Source of the DNA: an uncultured Opitutia bacterium
GTDB taxonomy: Bacteria; Verrucomicrobiota; Verrucomicrobiia; Opitutales; Opitutaceae
DNA: 35,626 bases
Direction: 5' to 3'
NCBI GenBank assembly: GCA_903830425.1
Contig: CAIKTR010000194.1
Coordinates: 1-35,626 of the forward strand
Numbering within the stretch: the first letter of the stretch is position 1; each line of letters begins with the position of its first letter. The position numbers and the translations under genes were made by a program. Positions 1-6,613 of the stretch are shown here, one piece after another. The notes beneath the pieces are model-generated. The model saw nothing but the letters and a program-made list of their open reading frames with translations. It was not told the origin of the DNA and made no database searches.

Positions 1-1420
1 CCGCCGCGGCGGGGGCGGCCGCCGGGCGGGCGGCCCGCCGCCGGAGCCAGCCGGCGCGCAGTCGCACCGCCACCAGCCCCAGCAGCGCCAGCAGCAGGAC
101 GGTCCCCGCGACGGGATGCCGGTAGTCCACCCAGCCGGGCCGGGCCGCGCGCTGGCGTTCACCCTCGGCCGCCGCCTCCAGGCGCTCGCCAAACTGCCGC
201 GGGGTGATTTCCCCGCGCATCAGCCGCATCCGCGCGTCGGTCAGCGCCTGCCGGATCGCCGGCGGCTGGGAGAGATCTGCCGCGGTGTTGATCGCGGCGG
301 TGCTCGCCTCGATGAGCGCGGCGGTGGCGCGCATTTTTTCCGAGAAGGCGGCGCGCGGGACGCCCCGCACGGCCACCGGCGAGTCAACGGTGCGGACCCA
401 GGCCTCCGCGCGCTGCCGGGAGGTGAGGAAGCGCAGAAAGTCCACCGTGGCGCGCTCGCGCCCCCGGTCGCCGGTGGCGAAGACGAAGAAATAGTCGGTG
501 CCCACCTGCAGCAGGGTCGGATCGCCCGGGCCGTCGGCGTAGACCGGCAGCCGCATGGCCCCGAGTTCGAAGCCCGCGGGAAACTTGCCCTTCATTTCGC
601 TCACCATCCACGAGCCCGAGAGGTTCATCGCCGCCCGGCCCTCGAGGAGTTCCCGCTGGGCCGCGGTGTGGGTCATCCCCTGCCAGCCCGGTGAAAAATA
701 GCCGCCCGCCCGCTGCCAGGTGGTCACCGCGCGGAGAAACCGCGGATCGAGGTAAACCCCGGGAGTCGAGTTGCGGTAGGCCGGCCAGGCGTCCGCCCCC
801 GCGAGGTTGCACCACGCCGCGCGCAGCAGGCAGTCCGTGTAGCGCAGGTAGACTCCCGGCACGGAGAGGGGCGACCGGCCGAGCCGGCGGATGTTTTCCG
901 CCAGCGCGAAAAACTCGTCCCAGGTGACCGCCGGCCGGAGGTGGTGCTCGCGAAAGAACTTTTGGTCGTAGAACAACGTCCAGCAGGAATAGCTGAACGG
1001 CACGCCGTAGGTTCCGCCCGGCCCCTGCCAGGCCTCGAGCGCCCCGGGCAGAAAGGAGGCTCCCCAGGGCCTATCCCCCTCCCAGTTTTGCTCGCCGGAA
1101 AAATAGGGCGCCAGATTCAGCAGCTTTCCGGCCCGGATGAGCTGCGGCCACTGGATGTCCGCCACCGAGGCCGCGTCCGGCAGGTTGCCATCGATCAGCC
1201 GGATGCGGAGCTGGTCGGCAATGCGCGGATCGCCGTAGATCCGGATCCGGATGTCCGGGCGTTGCTGCTCGAACTGGCGAGCGGTCTCCTCGTAGAACGC
1301 CGTGCCGTAGCCGCCGGCAAAGACCGGGATGTCGAGGGTGGTGACCGCGGCGAGCCGGGAAACCGTTCCCCAGCAGAGCCAGGCGGCCAGCACCTGGCGG
1401 GTCAGGAACTTCCTGGTCAT
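1..1420 (-). CDS. Extracellular solute-binding protein with C-terminal membrane anchor (partial, runs off left edge)
   Basis: This open frame starts at ATG 1420-1418 and is still open at the window edge (473 codons visible). It begins with a basic, hydrophobic signal-peptide-like segment (MTRKFLTRQVLAAWLCWG). The body then resembles family 1 (sugar-type) ABC solute-binding proteins: 'FEQQRPDIRIRIYGD', 'YGVPFSYSCWTLFYDQ', 'NLSGSWMVSEMKGKFP' and 'FLRFLTSRQRAEAW'. Such proteins capture a sugar or oligosaccharide in the periplasm for an ABC importer. It is unusual in continuing past the binding domain into a hydrophobic stretch at about residues 437-453 ('GTVLLLALLGLVAV') followed by an Arg-rich tail. 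That suggests a C-terminal anchor or a fusion to a permease beyond the edge. Its ATG overlaps the ilvA stop by 4 nt and GGAG lies just upstream, so translation is probably coupled to ilvA. The family call is good; the substrate is unknown. Confidence 0.8.
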   Translation of the reverse strand, partial: MTRKFLTRQVLAAWLCWGTVSRLAAVTTLDIPVFAGGYGTAFYEETARQFEQQRPDIRIRIYGDPRIADQLRIRLIDGNLPDAASVADIQWPQLIRAGKLLNLAPYFSGEQNWEGDRPWGASFLPGALEAWQGPGGTYGVPFSYSCWTLFYDQKFFREHHLRPAVTWDEFFALAENIRRLGRSPLSVPGVYLRYTDCLLRAAWCNLAGADAWPAYRNSTPGVYLDPRFLRAVTTWQRAGGYFSPGWQGMTHTAAQRELLEGRAAMNLSGSWMVSEMKGKFPAGFELGAMRLPVYADGPGDPTLLQVGTDYFFVFATGDRGRERATVDFLRFLTSRQRAEAWVRTVDSPVAVRGVPRAAFSEKMRATAALIEASTAAINTAADLSQPPAIRQALTDARMRLMRGEITPRQFGERLEAAAEGERQRAARPGWVDYRHPVAGTVLLLALLGLVAVRLRAGWLRRRAARPAAAPAAA

Positions 1421-2631
1421 TGCTCCACGACGAGCGGAAAGCCGTGCCGTTTCAAGGCGCGCCGCAGGGCCGTGACATGGGGGTGGTCCCGCGTCTCGAC
1501 GGTGCAGACGACGTGCACGGCGGAGACGTCGGGTCCGCTGAAGGCGCGGTCGTGGGCGATGTCCTTGATGCTGGCGCCGGCGGCGGCGATCGCCCGGCAC
1601 AGGACCGCGAGCCCGCCCGGCCGGTCGCTGATCTTCGCGGTGAAGCGCGTCAGGCGGCCGTCCCGCACCAGGCCTTGCTCAATCACGCGGCTGAGAATGG
1701 CCGGATCGATGTTTCCGCCGCCGACCACGAGGACAACCCTCTTGCCTTTCAGCTTGGGCAGCCGGCCGGACAGCAGGGCGGCCAGCGGCGTGGCGGCGGC
1801 GCCTTCGACGACGGTTTTTTCCAGCTCCACCATGCGGAGAATCGCGAGCGAGATCCAATCCTCGCTCACGCTCACCACCTGATCCACCTGCCGCCGGGCG
1901 AGCGCAAAGGCGTTGGCCCCGACGGTCAGCGTGGCGAGTCCGTCCGCCAGCGTGGGCCGGCGCGGGACGGAAACGGGGTGGCCGGCGCGGAGGGCGGCGG
2001 CGAAGTTGCCGGTGGCCGCGCTCTCGACGCCGATCACCTGCACCCGGGGTTTCAGGCTTTTGACGGCGAGCGCCAAGCCCGCGATCAAGCCGCCTCCGCC
2101 CACCGGGCAAACAATGGCGTCAACGTCAGGCACCTGCTGGAGAATCTCCAGTCCCATGGTGCCCTGCCCCGCAATGATGGCCGGGGCGTCGAAGCCGTGG
2201 ATGTAGGTGAATCCCTGGCTGGCCACGAGGGCGTCGGCCTCCGCGCGGGCCTCGGCAAAATCCTGCCCGCGGATGAGCACCGTGGCCCCGAGGCGCTGGC
2301 AGGTGGTGATCTTGATGAGCGGGGCGTAGTCAGGCATGACCACGGTGACCGGGATGCCGAGCAGACGCCCGTGATAAGCCAGTCCCAGCGCGTGGTTGCC
2401 GGCGCTGGCCGCGATGACCCCCTTCTTTTTCGCCGCGGGCGTGAGCTGGAGCAGCGCGTTGCGGGCGCCACGCTCCTTGAATGAGCCGGTGCGCTGGCAA
2501 TTATCGAGTTTGCAGGAGATGCGCGCGCCCGTGATCTCGGACAGGGGAATGGATACCGGACAGGGCGAGACAATCAATCCGCCGGCGATGCGCCGCTGGG
2601 CAGCTCGAATGTCCTTCAAGGTAACAGGCAT
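1417..2631 (-). CDS. ilvA: Threonine ammonia-lyase with C-terminal ACT domain
   Basis: This 404-residue PLP enzyme belongs to the threonine/serine dehydratase (fold type II) family. It deaminates L-threonine to 2-oxobutanoate, the first step of isoleucine synthesis or a catabolic step. The PLP lysine lies in 'TGSFKERGARNAL' near residue 52. The glycine-rich phosphate loop is 'CPVGGGGLIAG', and 'VVLVVGGGNID' lies near the end of the catalytic domain. From about residue 325 a single ACT domain follows ('RFTAKISDRPGGLAVLCRAI'), the layout of the roughly 400-residue form rather than the longer E. coli biosynthetic IlvA with two ACT-like domains. The ACT domain implies allosteric control by an amino acid. 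The start is the ATG at 2631-2629. The stop overlaps the next gene's ATG, so it is probably the first gene of a two-gene unit. Confidence 0.93.
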   Translation of the reverse strand: MPVTLKDIRAAQRRIAGGLIVSPCPVSIPLSEITGARISCKLDNCQRTGSFKERGARNALLQLTPAAKKKGVIAASAGNHALGLAYHGRLLGIPVTVVMPDYAPLIKITTCQRLGATVLIRGQDFAEARAEADALVASQGFTYIHGFDAPAIIAGQGTMGLEILQQVPDVDAIVCPVGGGGLIAGLALAVKSLKPRVQVIGVESAATGNFAAALRAGHPVSVPRRPTLADGLATLTVGANAFALARRQVDQVVSVSEDWISLAILRMVELEKTVVEGAAATPLAALLSGRLPKLKGKRVVLVVGGGNIDPAILSRVIEQGLVRDGRLTRFTAKISDRPGGLAVLCRAIAAAGASIKDIAHDRAFSGPDVSAVHVVCTVETRDHPHVTALRRALKRHGFPLVVEQ

Positions 2632-2954
2632 CCTGACGGTCTAGTCCGGGCAAAGTCGGGTGGGAACCAGAAAGATCGCGGAGATTTTTTTCCTAGGGCA
2701 CCAACCCCACCCGATAGGTGTCTCCCGCCCCATCCAGATTAACGCTTCGAGCACGCCCAATCGGCTCTTTATCCTTCTCTCCCCCGGGAGCCTCCTTGAC
2801 TAATCGCCTGCCCCTTAATCATGGAATATCATTGCTGTCATGAAGATCGGTTGGAGACCTGATTTTATTGGCTCCCTAATCCAATAATAATCCCCAAGAA
2901 CATCCCTCGGCGTGACATCGGGCCCCAAGGCTGGTTAGGTGTGATTCGTCCTCC
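2632..2954. other. Intergenic region between divergent ilvA and the RelE-like gene
   Basis: This 323-bp gap is less GC-rich than its surroundings and should hold divergent promoters. A TTGACT at 2796-2801 resembles a plus-strand -35 box, but no convincing -10 box lies at 16-18 bp. A short inverted repeat, TTATTGG (2865-2871) with CCAATAA (2881-2887), has a 9-nt loop. The only plus-strand reading frames seen are about 14-15 codons long (from ATG 2821 and 2840), with no sign of being genes. No antitoxin-sized gene was seen before the RelE-like gene. Confidence 0.5.
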
Positions 2955-3308
2955 ATGTACCAAGTCACTTTTTCTGAACAGAGCATGCATGAGCTCAACC
3001 AGCTGGACAAGCTGGCCCAGCTCGACCTGATCGAGCCAATCAGCTCCCTGAAACCGGCGGATCTGGCTAATCCCCGCGAACCGCTCGGCCGTTTTCACCG
3101 CGGCAAGCGCGAGTATTACCGTCTGCGTTCGGGCGACTACCGCTTGTACTTCGAAATCAAGACCGAGTCCCTCCACACCCACTACATCCTTCATCGGAAC
3201 TCGCTCGAAGACTTTCTTTTACGCAATAAGTTGCCTGTGTCTGAGCAGCAGTTGGTTGAACAGAACTCAAAGTTTTGGAAATATCTGGAGAGCCTTACGA
3301 AAAAATGA
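2955..3308 (+). CDS. RelE/ParE-superfamily protein without a visible antitoxin
   Basis: This 117-residue protein has the central signature of the RelE/ParE fold, 'YRLRSGDYRLYFEI' at residues 55-68. Before it lies an N-terminal helix region with a Leu/Asp pattern, and after it comes 'YILHRNSLEDFLLR', where family members have the last strand and a conserved basic residue. Family members are usually mRNA interferases or gyrase poisons paired with a small antitoxin. No antitoxin gene is visible upstream (323-bp gap) or downstream. Its TGA overlaps the ATG of pssA (ATGA, 3305-3308), so the two are probably translated together. It extends about 25 residues past the usual RelE end, with a Lys-rich tail. 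Fold assignment is fairly sure. Toxicity is not shown, and it could be a domesticated regulator. Confidence 0.75.
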   Translation: MYQVTFSEQSMHELNQLDKLAQLDLIEPISSLKPADLANPREPLGRFHRGKREYYRLRSGDYRLYFEIKTESLHTHYILHRNSLEDFLLRNKLPVSEQQLVEQNSKFWKYLESLTKK

Positions 3309-4189
3309 AATTTCTCCGCCCTGATCCCGAAGATCTCGCTGCGCGCGAGGATCCTTACAACGTCACCCAGGCCAGCCGGATCTATTTTCTGCCCAACCTG
3401 ATGACGGCTGGAAACCTGTTCTGTGGTTTTGTCGCGGTCATTCATTGCATCCAGGCGCGCTTGGCGGAGACGGTTTCCACCGGCGAGTATCTGAACCAGT
3501 CCTCCTCCGGGCATTATACCCAGGCGGTGTGGTTTATCTTCGGCGCGGCGGCCTTTGATACCCTGGATGGGCGGCTGGCCCGCATGGGTGGGCGAGAATC
3601 CCTGTTTGGCGCGGAGTTCGACTCCTTGGCGGACATCATTTCGTTCGGCATCGCACCCGCGCTGATGGTTTTTTTCCTGATCCTTTCGCCCACCCAGGGT
3701 TATGAGCTTTTCCGCAACATTGGCTGGTTTATTGGCTTTATTTATCTGCTGTGCGCGGCGGTCCGGCTGGCCCGGTTCAATGTCATCACCAATCCCCTGC
3801 TTCACGGTGAAAAGAAGGATACCAACAAGGACTTTGTCGGCCTGCCTGTACCTGCGGCGGCGGCCACCGTCGCCTCGCTGGTTTTATTCCTGATTCACCT
3901 GGCGGCCATGGATAAATCCCTGCGGCTTTGGGCCCTGGCCCTGCCTCCCTTGATGCTCCTGATTGCGGTCCTGATGGTCAGTACCGTCCGCTATCCAAGC
4001 GGCAAGGGGGTGGATCTGCAGACCCGGACCCGTCTCCAGCCGTTTGTGCTGTTCCTGGTCTTTGTCGGCCTGGTGGTCGTCTTCAAGGAAGTCGCCCTGC
4101 TCTGCTCCTGCCTTGGTTATATCTTCTTTGGCCTGATTCGCCACTGGCGCCGGCCGGCCCGCCCGCGGATCCAAGCTAATCCGGTTTGA
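3305..4189 (+). CDS. pssA: CDP-diacylglycerol--serine O-phosphatidyltransferase
   Basis: This integral membrane enzyme of 294 residues transfers phosphatidyl from CDP-diacylglycerol to L-serine, the first committed step to phosphatidylethanolamine. The CDP-alcohol phosphatidyltransferase motif is complete: D88-G89-x2-A92-R93-x8-G102-x3-D106-x3-D110, within 'DGRLARMGGRESLFGAEFDS'. It is flanked by hydrophobic helices ('LPNLMTAGNLFCGFVAVIHC' at residues 29-48, then several after residue 115). The NLMTAGNLFCGF segment is typical of the type II PssA subfamily. The start is ATG 3305 because it overlaps the previous stop by 4 nt and the motif spacing fits the family; an in-frame upstream codon at 3275 lies inside the RelE-like gene. 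A related PgsA-type transferase is the main alternative, but the N-terminal features favour PssA. Confidence 0.92.
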   Translation: MKFLRPDPEDLAAREDPYNVTQASRIYFLPNLMTAGNLFCGFVAVIHCIQARLAETVSTGEYLNQSSSGHYTQAVWFIFGAAAFDTLDGRLARMGGRESLFGAEFDSLADIISFGIAPALMVFFLILSPTQGYELFRNIGWFIGFIYLLCAAVRLARFNVITNPLLHGEKKDTNKDFVGLPVPAAAATVASLVLFLIHLAAMDKSLRLWALALPPLMLLIAVLMVSTVRYPSGKGVDLQTRTRLQPFVLFLVFVGLVVVFKEVALLCSCLGYIFFGLIRHWRRPARPRIQANPV

Positions 4190-4343
4190 GAATCCCTTGT
4201 GAGCAACCTGCCGATGTCTTGCCAGTAACCTCAGCCCTGCGAATAACCCCATGGTTGCCCGCCCTCAGGCCAGAGTTCTTCACCGGCAAAATCCGGCCTG
4301 TTTTCACTCGGTAAAAGGCGAGTTGTTCGCGTTGCTCACCGCC

Positions 4344-4349
4344 TATAAT
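4344..4349 (+). promoter_or_regulatory. Candidate -10 box upstream of dnaN
   Basis: A perfect TATAAT lies in an AT-rich stretch (about 4340-4400) that stands out from the GC-rich surroundings, about 80 bp before the dnaN start. A possible -35, TTGTTC at 4323-4328, leaves a short 15-bp spacer, so the assignment is tentative. Confidence 0.35.
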
Positions 4350-4430
4350 AATACTGCTTTAATTACTTATTGATCCCTTATCTTAATACACTTTGTTAGT
4401 TTCTCCCAGCCGGACATTCACCTCGCCATC

Positions 4431-5555
4431 ATGAAATTCAAAATCAACCGCGATCACTTCGCCAATGGCCTTGCCCAAGTGCTCAACGTCGTCGGCTCCA
4501 AGGCCACGATGCCGATCCTGAGCAACGTGCTGATCGAAGCGGAGAAGGACCAGATTTCCCTGACCACCACCAATCTCGATCTCGCCATCCGCTGCAAGAT
4601 CAAGGCCGAGGTCAAGGAAACCGGATCCGTCACCCTGCCGGTCAAGCGCCTCGCCACCATCGTCCGGGAATTGCCCAACGTTGACGTGGCCTTCGACGCC
4701 ACGCCGAACCACCAGGTCAAGCTGACCTCCGGCGGCTCCATTTTCCGCATCATGGGCATTGGCAAGGAGGAGTTTCCTCCGCTGCCCGAGTTCGGCGACG
4801 AGAAGGCCTACACCCTCGAGCAGGGCGAGCTCACCGCGATGCTCAAGAGCGTCGCCTACGCCCAGTCAAGCGACGAGACCCGCTACATCCTCAACGGCGT
4901 CTATTTCAACTTCAAGGACGACAAGCTCTCGCTGGTGGCCACGGACGGACGGCGCCTCGCGCTGGTCTCGAAGGAAATTGACGTGCCGGCAGCTTCCGCC
5001 GGAGCCATCATCCTCCCCGCCAAGACGGTGGGAGAGCTGACCCGGCTGCTGGACAAGGGCGAGAAGGTGAAGATCAACTTCAATGAGCGCCGCGCCGCCT
5101 TCCAGATTGCCACGGACAAGGACACCAGCGGCCTGATCGACCACGTTTATCTCTACTCGAAGGTCGTGGAGGGAAACTACCCGAACTACAACCAGGTCAT
5201 CCCCAAGGAGACCCACCAGCGCATCAAGCTCGAGCGCGAGCTGTTCCTCCACTGTGTGCACCGCGCCGCGCTGGTCTGCTCGGAGAAGTCCAACTCGGTG
5301 AAGATCAAGCTGTCGAGCAACCTCTTGGAAATCACCGCCCAGAGTCCCGACTTCGGCGAGGCCCACGAGTCGATGGCGATCGGCTACAGCGGGCCGGAGC
5401 TGCAGGTCGCCTTCAACCCGACGTTTGTCATGGATCCGCTGCGGGCGCTGACGAAGGACGAGATTTTCTTTGAGCTGAAGGACGAGGTGAGTCCCGGGGT
5501 CTTCAAGACGCTCGACAGCTTCATGTGCGTGATCATGCCGGTGCGGCTCAGCTGA
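4431..5555 (+). CDS. dnaN: DNA polymerase III subunit beta (sliding clamp)
   Basis: This 374-residue protein forms the dimeric ring that tethers DNA polymerase III to its template. It shows clear landmarks: N-terminal '[20 protein letters not shown]', '[13 protein letters not shown]', '[13 protein letters not shown]', '[16 protein letters not shown]', and the C-terminal 'CVIMPVRLS', equivalent to the MPMRL tail of the E. coli clamp that helps form the partner-binding pocket. Length matches the family (about 366-380). It stands alone here: upstream is pssA and downstream an unknown membrane protein, with no dnaA, recF or gyrB nearby. The 241-bp upstream gap contains a TATAAT and no DnaA box that I could recognise. 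Confidence 0.97.
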   Translation: MKFKINRDHFANGLAQVLNVVGSKATMPILSNVLIEAEKDQISLTTTNLDLAIRCKIKAEVKETGSVTLPVKRLATIVRELPNVDVAFDATPNHQVKLTSGGSIFRIMGIGKEEFPPLPEFGDEKAYTLEQGELTAMLKSVAYAQSSDETRYILNGVYFNFKDDKLSLVATDGRRLALVSKEIDVPAASAGAIILPAKTVGELTRLLDKGEKVKINFNERRAAFQIATDKDTSGLIDHVYLYSKVVEGNYPNYNQVIPKETHQRIKLERELFLHCVHRAALVCSEKSNSVKIKLSSNLLEITAQSPDFGEAHESMAIGYSGPELQVAFNPTFVMDPLRALTKDEIFFELKDEVSPGVFKTLDSFMCVIMPVRLS

Positions 5556-5589
5556 TTTTCCTCTTGGTTATTTCGGGGGCGGAGCGGTT

Positions 5590-5606
5590 CATCCCGTAAG
5601 GGGATG
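5590..5606 (+). terminator. Weak hairpin after dnaN
   Basis: CATCCC (5590-5595) and GGGATG (5601-5606) can form a 6-bp stem with a 5-nt loop about 35 bp after the dnaN stop. No T-tract follows, so this is at best a weak terminator or pause site. Confidence 0.25.
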
Positions 5607-5659
5607 CGGCGCGCCGACCCCGGCGACCAACGGAAAACAAGCCCCCGCCCGCTTCCCTC

Positions 5660-6538
5660 GTGGAAATTCCCTATCTCATCCTTGGCGCGATCCTGGTTTC
5701 CCTGGTGCTGGCCCAGGTGAACCAGCGGGTGGCCTCCCCGCTGCTGTCGATCGCGGACCGCTGGCTGCGCTGGCTGGTGTTTGCCTTTGGCGCGGCGCAG
5801 GTCTGCCAGGATTTCGAGTTCATCGACCGGCCCTACTGGGCCCTGGCGATCGTCTTTTTCCTCCTCTGGTTCCTGGGTGAGACCCTGCTCAACTGGCTCA
5901 GCATCCACGCGCTGAGCATCAGCCCCCTCCCGCTGTTCCCGCGGTACATCGCGAACCAGGTCGGCGATGAGTGGCCCACCCAGCGCCGGGCCCTGCAGTT
6001 GCGCGACTGGCTCCGGGCGCAGGGGTTCAAGCAGGCCCAGGCGATGAAGGCCGAGATTGGCGGCGGAATTTATCTGCGGCTCTCCATCTACCAGAGCCTC
6101 GATGGCACCCTCCGCATCCAAGTGACCTTCATCCCGCAGTCCAACGGCGCCGTGACCGTCTGCCTGGCGGCCACCTCCCTCACCGCCGAGGGCCGGCGGT
6201 ACGTGACCGACAACCTGTACGTGCCCTTCGCCGGTTTCTATCCCGAGCACTGGATGGTCGAGCGCCAGCCCCTGTGCCGCTCGGTGGCGCGCCTGCTGGT
6301 GCGGCATCGCGCCCGGCTGGCGGCCGCCGGCGAGGTCGCCGTGCCCTTCACCGTCGATCCCGTCACGGACCTCAATGCCACCCAGGGCGAACTCGACCGC
6401 CTCAACATCGAGCTGGGCTTCCTCCATTCGCACCAGGACCGGGAGAACCTCGGCAAGATCACGCAGGAGGGGCGTTACCGCGTGTGGAAGGAGATCTGGA
6501 CGCTGAACTACCTCGGGCGCGCCGCGCGCTACGAGTGA
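5660..6538 (+). CDS. Hypothetical membrane-anchored protein
   Basis: I do not recognise this 292-residue protein. It starts at GTG 5660. Two or three hydrophobic helices occupy the N-terminal 85 residues: 'LILGAILVSLVLAQV' near the start, 'WLRWLVFAFGAAQV', and 'WALAIVFFLLWFLGETLLNW'. The remaining 200 residues look soluble and cytoplasmic. They contain 'LQLRDWLRAQGFKQAQAMKA', which suggests a small alpha/beta domain, then a beta-rich middle and a C-terminal helical segment ('GELDRLNIELGFLHSHQDRE') ending in 'ALRVWKEIWTLNYL'-like sequence. It lies 104 bp after dnaN on the same strand, so it may be read through from it. No strong Shine-Dalgarno precedes the GTG. It is probably a lineage-specific conserved gene. 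Confidence 0.7.
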   Translation: MEIPYLILGAILVSLVLAQVNQRVASPLLSIADRWLRWLVFAFGAAQVCQDFEFIDRPYWALAIVFFLLWFLGETLLNWLSIHALSISPLPLFPRYIANQVGDEWPTQRRALQLRDWLRAQGFKQAQAMKAEIGGGIYLRLSIYQSLDGTLRIQVTFIPQSNGAVTVCLAATSLTAEGRRYVTDNLYVPFAGFYPEHWMVERQPLCRSVARLLVRHRARLAAAGEVAVPFTVDPVTDLNATQGELDRLNIELGFLHSHQDRENLGKITQEGRYRVWKEIWTLNYLGRAARYE

Positions 6539-6600
6539 GCCGGGGGGCGTCACCCGCCCGACAAGAAGCCTCGTCTTTTCTTGCCCGCGCCACACGCTGC

Positions 6601-6613
6601 GGAAAAATTTTCC
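6601..6613 (+). promoter_or_regulatory. Palindromic ribosome-binding region before the OPT gene
   Basis: GGAAAAATTTTCC is a perfect odd-length inverted repeat (6-bp arms around a central A) directly before the ATG at 6614. Its left arm is the only Shine-Dalgarno-like sequence. Pairing of the arms is impossible as a hairpin without a loop, so if it matters it would be as a DNA-binding site. It may be coincidence. Confidence 0.3.

Noticed and set aside
2840-2887. 15-codon frame before the RelE-like gene as a leader peptide or antitoxin
   Set aside because: Too short for an antitoxin, no Shine-Dalgarno, no attenuator-like repeats or codon runs.
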